From NCBI RefSeq assembly GCF_001315015.1, contig NZ_CP012915.1, positions 124,001-188,000 of the forward strand: DNA of 64,000 nt, in the 5' to 3' direction. Every line of letters starts with the position of its first letter. The stretch's first letter is position 1. The DNA comes from Azospirillum brasilense (GTDB lineage Bacteria > Pseudomonadota > Alphaproteobacteria > Azospirillales > Azospirillaceae). Of the stretch, positions 51,709-60,743 are shown one piece after another. The translations under genes were made by a program, and so were the position numbers. Below the pieces are notes generated by a model that was given only the letters and a program-made list of their open reading frames with translations, did not search any database and was not told the DNA's origin.

Positions 51709-52113
51709 CTTGGAAAGCCTCCGCTGTGGGTCTGGGCCGATTGTCCGTACCCGGCATGGTAAACAGCCGGAACGGCCCCGATCCAATACAGATGGGGCAT
51801 GCATCGCATAACGAAGCGCTATGAGGCCAATCGCCGTCAGCCCCAGCGCCGGCGCGCCGTCGAGCGCTCCAACGATCCGGCCTTTGCCGCCAAGGTCGAA
51901 AACATCCCCGCCAAAATCGACCGGCTCCCCGAAGCTTTTGAATGAGGCCGTGCACGGGCCGTTTGGCTGCGGCGGTCATACTCGCAATTCCCATCCACCT
52001 ATGCGGGCAGCCTCCTTGTCGTCGTCGATGAGACGGTTCAGCCTCGACGGCGTGTCTTTTTCAGCGTCCGCAGCCTTCCGATGGGCCGACCCCTCGGCTG
52101 GAAAGGAGACGTG
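51709..52113. other. Divergent spacer upstream of the CoA-transferase operon
   Basis: About 400 bp. It must hold the minus-strand promoter of the CoA-transferase operon and the plus-strand promoter of the membrane protein at 52114, but I see no sharp motif for either. It also contains the doubtful short frame at 51799-51945. Confidence 0.5.
51799..51945 (+). CDS. Doubtful 48-residue ORF
   Basis: ATG 51799 begins a short basic frame (MHRITKRYEANRRQPQRRRAVERSNDPAFAAKVENIPAKIDRLPEAFE). GATGGGGC before it is a poor Shine-Dalgarno. The segment SNDPAFAAKVENI recalls a stretch seen in IS630-type transposases, so this could be a transposase remnant or simply chance. It has no recognisable domain. 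Confidence 0.25.
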   Translation: MHRITKRYEANRRQPQRRRAVERSNDPAFAAKVENIPAKIDRLPEAFE

Positions 52114-52683
52114 ATGGGAATTCTCCTGGCCTTCGCGCCTTTCATCGCCTTCGCCGTCCTCGACCGGCTGGTCGGGCCGGTGGAGGGACTCATCGCCGGT
52201 GCCCTCGTTTCAGCCACCATGCTGCTGCGCGACTGGATGAGTCCCGGCAGGACACCGAAGATCCTCGAAATCGGCACGGTGCTGCTGTTCGGTGGGTTGG
52301 CGCTCTACGCCGTGGCCGGCGGACCGACCCAGTCCGTCATGGGAGGGTCCGTCATGGGGGTCCGGCTGCTCGTCGATGCCGGGCTCCTGCTGATCGTGCT
52401 GACTTCCATCGCGCTGCGGCGCCCCTTCACGCTGCAGTACGCGCGGGAGCAGGTCGCCCACGAGTTCTGGGACGACCCGCGCTTCATCCACACCAATTAC
52501 GTGATTACGGGCGTGTGGGCTCTGGCGTTCCTCGTGTTGGTGATCGCGGACCTCATCCTGCTCTACCGGCCCGATCTGCCGCCTCGCTTCGGCATCGTCG
52601 CGACCGTGCTGGCGCTCGTCGGCGCGATCAAGTTCACATCCTGGTACCCGGAGCATCGGCGGTCCGCAGCCGGCACGGTGTGA
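52114..52683 (+). CDS. Integral membrane protein of unknown function
   Basis: A 189-residue protein with about six hydrophobic helices: ILLAFAPFIAFAVLDRLV, GLIAGALVSATMLL, ILEIGTVLLFGGLALYAV, LLVDAGLLLIVLTSIAL, VITGVWALAFLVLVIADLILL and FGIVATVLALVGAI. A conserved-looking soluble stretch (RRPFTLQYAREQVAHEFWDDPRFIHTNYVIT) lies between helices 4 and 5. ATG 52114 has AAAGGAGACGTG directly upstream, so it is preferred over an in-frame ATG at 52081. The 3' end faces the LysR gene with a 22-bp gap. No family recognised. Confidence 0.7.
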   Translation: MGILLAFAPFIAFAVLDRLVGPVEGLIAGALVSATMLLRDWMSPGRTPKILEIGTVLLFGGLALYAVAGGPTQSVMGGSVMGVRLLVDAGLLLIVLTSIALRRPFTLQYAREQVAHEFWDDPRFIHTNYVITGVWALAFLVLVIADLILLYRPDLPPRFGIVATVLALVGAIKFTSWYPEHRRSAAGTV

Positions 52684-52705
52684 ATCTTATGTCCTCGGCC
52701 GTGCG

Positions 52706-53644
52706 CTAGGACGCCGCCGCTTCCTCGTCCAGCAGCAGGGTGCCGGGCCAGTCGCCGCCGCCGACCAGATCGCGCACCACCCGCAGGAAGGTCTCGCGCA
52801 CCGCCGCCGCGGCCTCGGTCACCGGGGCGCCGCGGGGCCGGCAGAGATGGACCGAGCGGCGCAGCGACGGCGAAACGATCAGCCGGGCCGAGACCTGGCC
52901 CGTCCGCCATTCCTCCATCACCGCCGAGATCGGCAGGACCGAATAGCCCACCCCCTTGGCGACCAGCGTCTTGATCTGGGGGAGCCCGTTGATCTCCACC
53001 GCCACGGTGACGATCGTGCAGGTCTCGCGCGCCACCCGTTCGATGCGGTCGCGCAGATTGTGCGGGCGGCTCGGCAGGATCAGGTCCTTGCCGGCCAGTT
53101 CGTCGAACGCGATGGCTCCCTCCTCGCCGCCCGGCGGCCCGATCAGGTAGAGATCCTCGCGCACCAGCGATTCGGCCAGCAGCGTGCGCGACCGCGTCAC
53201 GTCGTAGATGCAGCCGAAATCCAGCCGGTCGTCGTTCAGCCATTCCAGGATTGTCCCGCTGAAGGACTCGACCACCCGCAGCGACACCTGGGGCAGCTCG
53301 GCGCGGACCGCCTGCACCAGGGGCACCGCCGCCACCAGCGCCACCGAGGAGGTGAAGCCGACGGTCACCAGCCCGCTCGGCGTTCCCGAGCAGTTGCGCA
53401 CTTGTTCGGTCGCCTGGGCGACGTGGCGCAGGATGATCTCCGCATGCTCGTACAGCCGGGTGCCGGCGGCGGTCGGCTTGACCCCATGGACGCCGCGGGT
53501 CAGCAGCTTGACCCCGAGGCCCGCCTCCAGGTTGCGGATGTTGTGGCTGAGGGCCGGTTGGGCGACGTTCAGCTTCTGAGCCGCGGCCGTGAAGGAGCCT
53601 TCATCGACGATGCCGATGAAATACCGCAACTGACGCAGATCCAA
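52706..53644 (-). CDS. LysR-type transcriptional regulator
   Basis: A 312-residue LysR protein: HTH at residues 1-60 (MDLRQLRYFIGIVDEGSFTAAAQKLNVAQPALSHNIRNLEAGLG), then a periplasmic-binding-like effector domain (LVTVGFTSSVALVAAVPLVQAVRAELPQVSLRVVESFSG). The N-terminus resembles the Nac/catabolic branch. It is divergent from the paoABC-like operon across 312 bp containing a palindrome, so that operon is its most likely target. The CoA-transferase operon on the same strand is the alternative. Confidence 0.88.
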   Translation of the reverse strand: MDLRQLRYFIGIVDEGSFTAAAQKLNVAQPALSHNIRNLEAGLGVKLLTRGVHGVKPTAAGTRLYEHAEIILRHVAQATEQVRNCSGTPSGLVTVGFTSSVALVAAVPLVQAVRAELPQVSLRVVESFSGTILEWLNDDRLDFGCIYDVTRSRTLLAESLVREDLYLIGPPGGEEGAIAFDELAGKDLILPSRPHNLRDRIERVARETCTIVTVAVEINGLPQIKTLVAKGVGYSVLPISAVMEEWRTGQVSARLIVSPSLRRSVHLCRPRGAPVTEAAAAVRETFLRVVRDLVGGGDWPGTLLLDEEAAAS

Positions 53645-53956
53645 CGCTCACCTTCCTTTGCCTACCCTTTGCCCGCAGGAGCGATGAGCCCCGGCGTCGC
53701 GCAATCATGTCGGTGCGCCGCAAGCGGATCAAGGCGGGTGGATGAGGAAGCGCCGGGCAAACCCGGTTCAACCATCCGCGGGGCCGCTGCGTTCCATTGA
53801 TCGGTTTCATAAGACTTATCAGAGACCGGCGGGTAATCGCCGGACCGGCACGGCCTAGCTTTTCCCCATCCGCACAAGCGGATGAGCCGTCCGCACGCCC
53901 GCGCCCCGTCCCAAGGGGTTCGGGATCACAGCCAGGAAGGGAAGAGGATTTCACCG
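53645..53956. promoter_or_regulatory. LysR/pao divergent control region
   Basis: A 312-bp non-coding spacer. Two symmetric elements stand out: ATAAG-A-CTTAT at 53809-53819, which resembles LysR boxes, and CCGGCG-GGTAAT-CGCCGG at 53826-53843. Together they sit ~115-150 bp before the paoA-like start, a normal distance for LysR-type activation. Confidence 0.5.
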
Positions 53957-54640
53957 ATGCACTATTCCGGCGACCTCGACATGACGCGGCGCGGCCTCCT
54001 GCTTGGGACCGCCGCCACCGCCGCGCTGACGGCGGCGCCATTCCGGGCGCCGGCGCGGGCAGCCACCGTTGGAGAGACCGCCATGCCACCCCCCGCGACC
54101 GGAGCCGACACATCCTCCCTGTCCCCCGTCCTGTCCAAGGTGACCTTCACCGTGAACGGGCAGCGCCGCGACCTCGAACTCGACACGCGGACGACCCTGC
54201 TCGACGCGCTGCGCGAGCACCTGCACCTCACCGGCACCAAGAAGGGCTGCGACCATGGGCAATGCGGCGCCTGCACGGTCATCGTGGACGGGCAGCGCAT
54301 CAATTCCTGCCTGTCGCTCGCCGTGATGCACGAGGGCGGCGACGTCACCACCATCGAGGGGCTGGGTCTGCCCGGCACGCTGCACCCCATGCAGGCGGCT
54401 TTCGTGGAGCATGACGGCTACCAGTGCGGCTATTGCACGCCGGGCCAGATCTGTTCGGCGGTGGCGATGCTGGACGAGATCAAGGCTGGCGTGCCCAGCC
54501 ACGTCACCGCCGACCTCAACGCCGCACCGCAAGCTACGGTCGATGAGTACCGGGAGCGGATGAGCGGCAACATCTGTCGCTGCGGCGCCTATTCCAACAT
54601 CGTCGATGCGATCTCGGACGTCGCACGGAGGGAGGCATGA
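53957..54640 (+). CDS. paoA: Periplasmic aldehyde oxidoreductase, 2Fe-2S subunit
   Basis: A 227-residue iron-sulfur subunit of a xanthine-oxidase-family enzyme. A twin-arginine signal ([19 protein letters not shown], from about residue 9) gives Tat export. The plant-ferredoxin-type cluster is [12 protein letters not shown] with a downstream C (INSCLSL); the second cluster is CGYCTPGQI and CRCGAYSN. The layout matches E. coli PaoA (YagT). It passes electrons between molybdenum and FAD. ATG 53957 follows GGGAAGAGGATTTCACCG. The stop overlaps the paoB-like ATG. Confidence 0.85.
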   Translation: MHYSGDLDMTRRGLLLGTAATAALTAAPFRAPARAATVGETAMPPPATGADTSSLSPVLSKVTFTVNGQRRDLELDTRTTLLDALREHLHLTGTKKGCDHGQCGACTVIVDGQRINSCLSLAVMHEGGDVTTIEGLGLPGTLHPMQAAFVEHDGYQCGYCTPGQICSAVAMLDEIKAGVPSHVTADLNAAPQATVDEYRERMSGNICRCGAYSNIVDAISDVARREA

Positions 54641-55587
54641 GACCCTTCACCTACGAACGGGCGGACTCCCCCGCCGCCGCGGCCGCCGCCGTTGAACGCC
54701 GGCCCGGCGCCAAATTCATCGCGGGCGGCACAAACCTGCTCGACCTGATGAAGCTGGAGATCGAGAGCCCGGCCCATCTGATCGACGTCAACGGGCTGAA
54801 GCTCGACACGCTGGAAGCGACACCGGACGGCGGGCTGCGCATCGGCGCGTTGGTGCGCAACACGGCGCTCGCCGCCGACCAACGGGTGCGGCGCGATTAC
54901 GGCGTGCTGTCGCGGGCGCTGCTCGCCGGAGCATCGGGGCAGTTGCGCAACAAGGCGACGACGGCGGGCAACCTGCTCCAGCGCACGCGCTGTCCCTACT
55001 TCTACGACACCAACCAGCCCTGCAACAAACGCCAGCCCGGCAGCGGCTGCGCCGCCATCGGCGGCTACAGCCGGCAACTCGCCGTGGTCGGATCGAGCGA
55101 CGCCTGCATCGCCACCCACCCCAGCGACATGGCCGTCGCCATGCGCGCGCTGGACGCCATGGTGGAGACGGTGCGGGCCGACGGGACGACGCGGAAAATT
55201 CCCATCGCGGAGTTCCACCGGCTGCCCGGCGACACGCCGCACATCGAAACGGCGCTGGTGCCCGGCGAACTCATCACCGCGGTGACGCTGCCCAAGCCGG
55301 TCGGCGGCGCCCACGTCTACCGCAAGGTGCGCGACCGCGCGTCCTACGCCTTCGCCCTGATCTCCGTCGCGGCGGTGGTGCAGCGCGACGGCAGCGGCCG
55401 GGTGGCGCTGGGCGGCGTGGCGCACAAGCCGTGGCGCGTCGAGGCCGCCGAGGCCGCGATGCCGCGCGGCGCCAAGGCGGTCACCGCCGGGCTGCTGGCC
55501 GATGCGAAGCCGACGCACGACAACGCATTCAAGCTGACCCTGGTCGAGCGGACGCTCGCCTCGGTGCTGGCCGAAGCGAAAGGTTGA
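54637..55587 (+). CDS. paoB: Periplasmic aldehyde oxidoreductase, FAD subunit
   Basis: A 316-residue CO-dehydrogenase-flavoprotein-type subunit. [29 protein letters not shown] is the FAD pyrophosphate site and [24 protein letters not shown] the second FAD motif. The latter continues into the Cys-rich [25 protein letters not shown], which in PaoB-like proteins binds an extra 4Fe-4S cluster. There is no signal peptide; export is probably by hitch-hiking on the Tat signal of the 2Fe-2S subunit. Start overlaps the previous stop (ATGA), and the next gene begins 6 bp after its stop. Confidence 0.87.
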   Translation: MRPFTYERADSPAAAAAAVERRPGAKFIAGGTNLLDLMKLEIESPAHLIDVNGLKLDTLEATPDGGLRIGALVRNTALAADQRVRRDYGVLSRALLAGASGQLRNKATTAGNLLQRTRCPYFYDTNQPCNKRQPGSGCAAIGGYSRQLAVVGSSDACIATHPSDMAVAMRALDAMVETVRADGTTRKIPIAEFHRLPGDTPHIETALVPGELITAVTLPKPVGGAHVYRKVRDRASYAFALISVAAVVQRDGSGRVALGGVAHKPWRVEAAEAAMPRGAKAVTAGLLADAKPTHDNAFKLTLVERTLASVLAEAKG

Positions 55588-55593
55588 GACGTC

Positions 55594-57786
55594 ATGAAGT
55601 TCGACACTCCCGCGACCACCAACCCGATCGACCAGCTCAAGGTGGTGGGCAAGCCGACCGACCGCATCGACGGCCCGTTGAAGACGACGGGAAAGGCCAC
55701 CTACGCCTATGAATGGCACGACGTGGCGCCGAACGTCGCCTATGGCTGGGTCATCGGCTCGGGCATCGCCAAGGGGCGCATCGCGTCGATGGACCTGGAG
55801 GCGGCGCGGAAGGCCCCCGGCGTCGTCGCCATCGTCACGGCCGAAAACGCCGGCTCCCTCGACAAGGGCAAGCGCAACGCCGCGACTCTGCTCGGCGGGC
55901 CGGAGATCGAGCATTACCAGCAGGCTGTCGCGCTGGTGGTGGCGGAGACCTTCGAGCAGGCGCGCACCGCGGCGGGGCTGGTGCGCATCGACTACACCCC
56001 GGCGGACGGCGCCTATGACCTGGCAGCGGTCAAGGACAAGGCGGAAAAGACCAAGGACGGCGATTCGGTGGTCGGCGATTTCGCGGGAGCCTTCGCGGCG
56101 GCTCCGGTGAAGTTCGACGAGACCTACACCACGCCGGACGAGAGCCACGCGATGATGGAGCCGCACGCGACCATCGCCGCCTGGGATGGCGACCGGCTGA
56201 CCGTCTGGACCTCCAACCAGATGATCGATTGGATGGTCACCGACCTGTCGGCGACGCTGAAGATCCCGAAGGACAAGGTGCGCGTCATTTCCCCCTTCAT
56301 CGGCGGCGGCTTCGGCGGAAAGCTGTTCCTGCGCGCCGACGCGCTGCTGGCGGCACTCGGCGCGCGGGAGGCCGGGCGGCCGGTCAAGGTCGGGCTGGCG
56401 CGGCCGCTGATGATGAACAACACCACCCACCGCCCCGCCACCATCCAGCGCATCCGCATCGGCGCCACGCCGGACGGAACGATCACCGCCATCGCCCATG
56501 AGAGCTGGTCGGGCAACCTGCCCGGCGGCTCGGAGGAGACGGCGAGCGACCAGACGCGGCTGCTCTACGCCGGGGCGAACCGGCTGATCGGCAACCGCAT
56601 CGCCACGCTCGACCTGCCCGAAGGCAACGCCATGCGCGCGCCGGGTGAGGCCTCGGGGATGATGGCGCTGGAGGTCGCGATGGACGAGATGGCCGAGAAA
56701 CTGGGCATCGACCCGGTGGAGTTCCGCATCCGCAACGACACCCAGACCGACCCCGCCGATCCCAATCGGCCCTTCTCGCAGCGCCAGCTCGTGCAGTGCC
56801 TGCGCATGGGGGCGGAGCGCTTCGGCTGGGCCAAGCGCAACCCGATGCCGGGACAGGTGCGCGACGGGCGCTGGCTGGTCGGGCTGGGCGTGGCGGCGGC
56901 CTTCCGCAACAACCTGCTGACCAAATCGGCGGCGCGGGTGCGGCTGGACCAGCGCGGGATCGTCACGGTCGAGACCGACATGACCGACATCGGGACCGGC
57001 AGCTACACCATCATCGCCCAGACCGCGGCGGAGATGATGGGGGTGGGGCTGGACAAGGTGGCGGTGCGGCTCGGCGATTCGAGTTTCCCGGTGTCCGCCG
57101 GCTCGGGCGGGCAATGGGGCGCCAACAACGCCACCGCCGGGGTCTACGCCGCCTGCGTGAAGCTGCGCGAGGCGGTGGCGCAGAAGCTGGGCGTCAACTC
57201 CGCCGACGCGCGGTTCGCGGACGGGCAGGTCGTCGCCGGCAACCGCAAGGTCCCGCTGGCCGAAGCGGCGGGCGCCGACGGCCTGTCCGCCGAGGACGGC
57301 ATCGAATACGGCGACCTCGACAAGAAATACCAGCAATCGACCTTCGGCGCCCATTACGTGGAGGCCGCGGTGGACGCCGCGACCGGCGAGATCCGCGTGC
57401 GGCGGATGCTGGCGGTCTGCGCGGCGGGCCGCATCCTGAACCCGAAGTCGGCGCGCAGCCAGGTGATCGGCGCCATGACCATGGGCGTCGGCGCCGCGCT
57501 GATGGAGGAGTTGGCGCTCGACAAGCGCACGGGCTTCTTCGTCAACCACGACCTCGCCGGCTACGAGGTGCCGGTCCACGCCGACATCCCGCACCAGGAG
57601 GTGATCTTCCTCGACGAGACCGACCCGATCTCCTCGCCGATGAAGGCCAAGGGGGTGGGCGAGCTGGGCCTGTGCGGGGTGGGTGCTGCGGTCGCCAACG
57701 CGGTCCACAACGCGACGGGCCTGCGGGTGCGCGAATACCCGATCACGCTCGACAAATTCCTGGACCGGCTGCCCGCCATGGGGTGA
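55594..57786 (+). CDS. paoC: Periplasmic aldehyde oxidoreductase, molybdenum subunit
   Basis: A 730-residue catalytic subunit. RIDGPLKTTGKATYAYEW opens the hammerhead domain. Mo-cofactor loops include GGGFGGKLFLRADALLAALGAREAGRPVK, APGEASGMMALEVAMDE, TDIGTGSYTIIAQTAAEMMG and GSGGQWGANNATAGVYAACVKL. The catalytic Glu lies in KGVGELGLCGVGAAVANAVHNATG near the C-terminus. It should oxidise aldehydes to acids in the periplasm with molybdopterin cytosine dinucleotide. No maturation gene (XdhC/PaoD type) follows within the window; the next gene is convergent. Confidence 0.9.
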   Translation: MKFDTPATTNPIDQLKVVGKPTDRIDGPLKTTGKATYAYEWHDVAPNVAYGWVIGSGIAKGRIASMDLEAARKAPGVVAIVTAENAGSLDKGKRNAATLLGGPEIEHYQQAVALVVAETFEQARTAAGLVRIDYTPADGAYDLAAVKDKAEKTKDGDSVVGDFAGAFAAAPVKFDETYTTPDESHAMMEPHATIAAWDGDRLTVWTSNQMIDWMVTDLSATLKIPKDKVRVISPFIGGGFGGKLFLRADALLAALGAREAGRPVKVGLARPLMMNNTTHRPATIQRIRIGATPDGTITAIAHESWSGNLPGGSEETASDQTRLLYAGANRLIGNRIATLDLPEGNAMRAPGEASGMMALEVAMDEMAEKLGIDPVEFRIRNDTQTDPADPNRPFSQRQLVQCLRMGAERFGWAKRNPMPGQVRDGRWLVGLGVAAAFRNNLLTKSAARVRLDQRGIVTVETDMTDIGTGSYTIIAQTAAEMMGVGLDKVAVRLGDSSFPVSAGSGGQWGANNATAGVYAACVKLREAVAQKLGVNSADARFADGQVVAGNRKVPLAEAAGADGLSAEDGIEYGDLDKKYQQSTFGAHYVEAAVDAATGEIRVRRMLAVCAAGRILNPKSARSQVIGAMTMGVGAALMEELALDKRTGFFVNHDLAGYEVPVHADIPHQEVIFLDETDPISSPMKAKGVGELGLCGVGAAVANAVHNATGLRVREYPITLDKFLDRLPAMG

Positions 57787-57793
57787 GGGAACC

Positions 57794-57832
57794 TGGCCCC
57801 CTTCTTTCCCTGCAAGCCGGGGGAGGGGGCCA
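57794..57832. terminator. Convergent terminator-like hairpin between paoC and hpnA
   Basis: TGGCCCCC (57794-57801) pairs with GGGGGCCA (57825-57832), with partial pairing continuing inward. It fills the 49-bp gap between two convergent stop codons and could act on both strands. Confidence 0.6.
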
Positions 57833-57835
57833 AGG

Positions 57836-58801
57836 TCATTCCAGGGACGCTCTTAAACTCGCCTCCAGTGGCCGGACTGTGTAACCCAGTTCCCTCATTG
57901 CCTTGCTGCTGTCGAAACCGCCGCCACCCAGCGCCAGCCGGACCCCGGTGACCGACGCGGTGGGTGGACGGCCGGTCACATGGCCGGACAGCCATTCTTC
58001 CACCCGCGCGGCACCCAGGGCCAGGGCCGGCGGCACAGGATAGCGACGGATCGGCGGGCGCCCGCACAGCCGGTCGATCCGTCCCACCAGATCGCCCAAC
58101 CCGATGTCCGTGCCGCCCAGGATGTAGCGCTCTCCCAACCGCCCCCGCTCCGCCGCCAGGATCATCCCCTGCGCGACATCACGCACGTCCACGAGATTCA
58201 GCACGCAATCGAGGATCAGCCGCGGCCCGCCGCGCCGGAACAGGCGCAGCATGGCATTCGGCGGGGTGGGCAGCCGGTCGCCGGGGCCGATGGGCGCCGT
58301 GGGGTTGACCACCACCACCGGCAATCCCTGCGCCGCGGCGGCCAGCGCGTCCTGCTCCGCCCGATACTTCGACCGGCAATAGGGCCCGGCCAGCGCCTCC
58401 AGCCCCGGATCGGCGCTCTCGTCCAGACGGCGGGGCGGCGGGCGGCCGATCATCACGGCCTCCGTCGAACAATGGACGAGGCGCTTCAGCCCCCGCACCC
58501 GCGCCGCCGCGTCCAGAACGACCTTTGTCCCTTGCCGGTTCACCCGGTCGAAGACGGTCGGGTCGCGGTCCCACAAGCTGGCCACGGCGGCGAGGTGATA
58601 GACCCGCTCCACCCCCTCCAGCGCGCGGGCCACCGCCGCCGCATCGAGGATGGAGCCGCGCTGGAATTCCACGCCCGGTGGCCCGACGTCCGGTGGCTCC
58701 TGCCGGTCGAGAATGCGCAGCCGCTCACCCCGCGCCGCCAGCGCCGTTACCAGATGCCCGCCGATGAAGCCGCTGCCCCCGGTGACGAGGGTGATGCCCA
58801 T
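57836..58801 (-). CDS. hpnA: Hopanoid-associated sugar epimerase/dehydratase
   Basis: A 321-residue extended short-chain dehydrogenase. The Rossmann motif is TGGSGFIGGHL at residues ~7-17, with DRQEPPDV after beta-2, YHLAAVASLW, the catalytic Y-x3-K in YCRSKYRAEQ, and VVNPTAPIGPGD. The NPTAPIGPGD and DCVLNLVDVRDVAQGM segments are typical of HpnA, found with squalene/hopene genes and probably acting on the sugar or ribosyl part of extended hopanoids. It lies 4 bp downstream of hpnM on the same strand, which supports the assignment. Confidence 0.83.
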   Translation of the reverse strand: MGITLVTGGSGFIGGHLVTALAARGERLRILDRQEPPDVGPPGVEFQRGSILDAAAVARALEGVERVYHLAAVASLWDRDPTVFDRVNRQGTKVVLDAAARVRGLKRLVHCSTEAVMIGRPPPRRLDESADPGLEALAGPYCRSKYRAEQDALAAAAQGLPVVVVNPTAPIGPGDRLPTPPNAMLRLFRRGGPRLILDCVLNLVDVRDVAQGMILAAERGRLGERYILGGTDIGLGDLVGRIDRLCGRPPIRRYPVPPALALGAARVEEWLSGHVTGRPPTASVTGVRLALGGGGFDSSKAMRELGYTVRPLEASLRASLE

Positions 58802-58805
58802 GCCT

Positions 58806-59471
58806 TCACGCCCCGCCGAGGATGCGGTCGGCGTTGCTGTTCAGATCGCGGGTCAGGGCGGCCAGCCCGCCGCCGCGCAACGTGTTCTGGAACTCCGAGC
58901 GTTGGGTGGCGAGCTGGCTGACCGTGCCCTTCGCCAGCACGTCGAGGATGCGCCAGCGGTCGCCTTCCGGCCGCAGCAGGTAGCTCAGTCGCACCGGCGT
59001 CTTGCCCGCGCGCACCAGATCGGTGTCGACCAGCAGCATTCCGCGCGGTGCCGGCCGCTCACCGACGATCTCAAGCCGCTGGCCGTCGTAGCTGTCGAAC
59101 CGGTCGACATACTGGGCGGCGCTGCGCCGCGCGAAGGCGTCCAGCGCCTGCCGCTTCTCCGGCTCCGCCGACTGGTCGAAATAGGGGGCTGCGGCGACGC
59201 GGAGCGCCGCTTCCAGGTCGAAGGTGTCGAGCATCACCGGCAGGAAGCGCTGGAGCCGTGCCCGCGCCGGCTCCCGTCCCGCGGCCTCCCGCATCAGGGA
59301 CAGGATGGCCTCGTTCAGCCGCGCCACCGTGGCGCGGGCGCCCGGCGTGGTGCCGGCTGCGGTGCCGGGGGCTTGCTGCGCCACGGCGGGGACCGGCAGC
59401 AGGCCAGCCGCCAGGACGGCCAGCGCGAGCGCGGCGCGCATCCATGTTCGGCGTGAGAAGGACCCTGTCAT
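58806..59471 (-). CDS. hpnM: Hopanoid-associated MlaC/Ttg2D-like periplasmic protein
   Basis: A 221-residue protein with a signal peptide (RTWMRAALALAVLAAGLLPVPAVAQ) and an MlaC-type lipid-binding fold (ARLQRFLPVMLDTFDLEAALRVAA, FARRSAAQYVDRFDSYDGQRLEIV, RWRILDVLAKGTVSQLATQRSEF). Proteins of this family carry lipids across the periplasm. With HpnN and HpnA nearby it fits HpnM, thought to help deliver hopanoids to the outer membrane. First gene of the short hpnM-hpnA unit. Confidence 0.82.
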   Translation of the reverse strand: MTGSFSRRTWMRAALALAVLAAGLLPVPAVAQQAPGTAAGTTPGARATVARLNEAILSLMREAAGREPARARLQRFLPVMLDTFDLEAALRVAAAPYFDQSAEPEKRQALDAFARRSAAQYVDRFDSYDGQRLEIVGERPAPRGMLLVDTDLVRAGKTPVRLSYLLRPEGDRWRILDVLAKGTVSQLATQRSEFQNTLRGGGLAALTRDLNSNADRILGGA

Positions 59472-59615
59472 CGCGGTGCGCCCCGTCCTGTTCCGGCAAG
59501 AGTCGACGGAAAATCTGCCCGTTCGGGGCAGGAGGATTCAACCGTCCGTGTGGGATGTAACAGCGTCCGGCCCGGTCTATCCTCTTGCGCGATGCTGTCG
59601 AAGGGAGGTGTCCGG

Positions 59616-60743
59616 ATGGGTGGACCGGCGAAGAGGGCAAGCGGATGGATGCCGATCCCGGACCATCCGCTGTATGGCTGCGACGCCATCACCCTGCTGA
59701 CCGTGCTGGCGCGCAATGGCGGGCCGCGGGGGCGCGGCTGGCCGACGGCGCTGGCGGCGTTGGCCTCGGCCGTCGGGCGCGCGCCGTTTTCCCTGGCGGA
59801 AGCCGGCTGGGTGGCGGCGCGGCGGCGGAAGGGCGCCGGACTGCCGCCGCCGGTCTTCATCTTGGGCCATTGGCGCAGCGGCACCACCCATCTCTACAAC
59901 GTGCTGAGCCGCGACCCGCAGTTCGGCATCATCGACCCCTTCGCGGTCGGCCTGCCCTGGGACATGCTGGGGCTGGGCTCGGTCCTGCGGCCGCTGCTGG
60001 CCCGCGCCCTGCCGGAGCGGCGCTACATCGACAACGTGCCGGTCAAGGCCGACAGCCCGCAGGAGGATGAGATCGCGCTGGCGAACATGTCGCCGGTCTC
60101 CTTCTACCACGGGCTCTATTTTCCGGAGCGGTTCGACGAGAATCTGCGCCGCGGACTCTATTTCGACGGCTGCACGGCGGCGGAGCGGGACGCCTGGAAG
60201 CGCCGCTTCCTCTATTTCCTGGAGAAGGTGTCGATCGCCCAGGGCGGGCGCTGCATCCTGCTGAAGAACCCGGTCTACAGCGCGCGGGTCGCCATGATGC
60301 GGGAGATCTGGCCCGACGCGCGCTTCATCCACATCCACCGCGACCCGCGGGCGGTGTACGTGTCCACGGTCGGCTTCTACCGGACGCTGCTGGCGCGGCT
60401 GGCGCTCCAGCCGCACGGGCACATCGACGTGGAGCGGGTGGTGCTGGACCACTACCCGCGCATCATGCAGGCGCTGATCGACGACACGGCGGACCTGCCG
60501 GCGAACCGCTTCGCCGAGGTGCCGTTCGAACGCTTCGAGCGCGCGCCGCTGGAGGAGGTGGAGCGGCTGTATCAAACGCTGGAGCTGCCGGGCTACGCGG
60601 CGGCGCGCCCGAAGTTCGAGGCGTATCTGGGGGCGGTGAGCGACTACGCGAAGAACCGCCACCGCCTGTCCGACGAAGGGCGCGAGCGGGTGGACCGCGA
60701 ATGGGCGCCCTTCGTCGCGCGCTGGGGGGCCGGTGTGGCGTGA
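59616..60743 (+). CDS. Sulfotransferase family protein
   Basis: A 375-residue PAPS-dependent sulfotransferase-like protein. The 5'-phosphosulfate loop is FILGHWRSGTTHLYNVLSRDP (residues ~77-97) and the 3'-phosphate motif is FIHIHRDPRAVYVSTVGFYRTL. The Sulfotransfer_3 layout and the membrane-associated-looking N-terminus suggest a lipid or glycan acceptor. ATG 59616 is chosen because AAGGGAGGTG sits 5 nt upstream; an ATG 24 nt earlier has no such site. It is divergent from hpnM and overlaps the next gene's GTG at its stop. Confidence 0.83.
   Translation: MGGPAKRASGWMPIPDHPLYGCDAITLLTVLARNGGPRGRGWPTALAALASAVGRAPFSLAEAGWVAARRRKGAGLPPPVFILGHWRSGTTHLYNVLSRDPQFGIIDPFAVGLPWDMLGLGSVLRPLLARALPERRYIDNVPVKADSPQEDEIALANMSPVSFYHGLYFPERFDENLRRGLYFDGCTAAERDAWKRRFLYFLEKVSIAQGGRCILLKNPVYSARVAMMREIWPDARFIHIHRDPRAVYVSTVGFYRTLLARLALQPHGHIDVERVVLDHYPRIMQALIDDTADLPANRFAEVPFERFERAPLEEVERLYQTLELPGYAAARPKFEAYLGAVSDYAKNRHRLSDEGRERVDREWAPFVARWGAGVA

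Noticed and set aside
51799..51945. Confident call of a transposase remnant
   Set aside because: Only a dozen residues loosely recall IS630 transposases; no inverted repeats or target duplication were found, so it is kept as a low-confidence ORF only.
54589..57708. Very long minus-strand open frame opposite paoB/paoC (about 1039 codons)
   Set aside because: It is a GC-driven shadow of the recognised molybdenum oxidoreductase genes; its translation is Arg/His/Gly/Pro-rich with no domain.
57794..57832. A second copy of the 108-bp palindromic element
   Set aside because: It shares only the general C-run/G-run composition; the arms differ and a convergent terminator explains it better.
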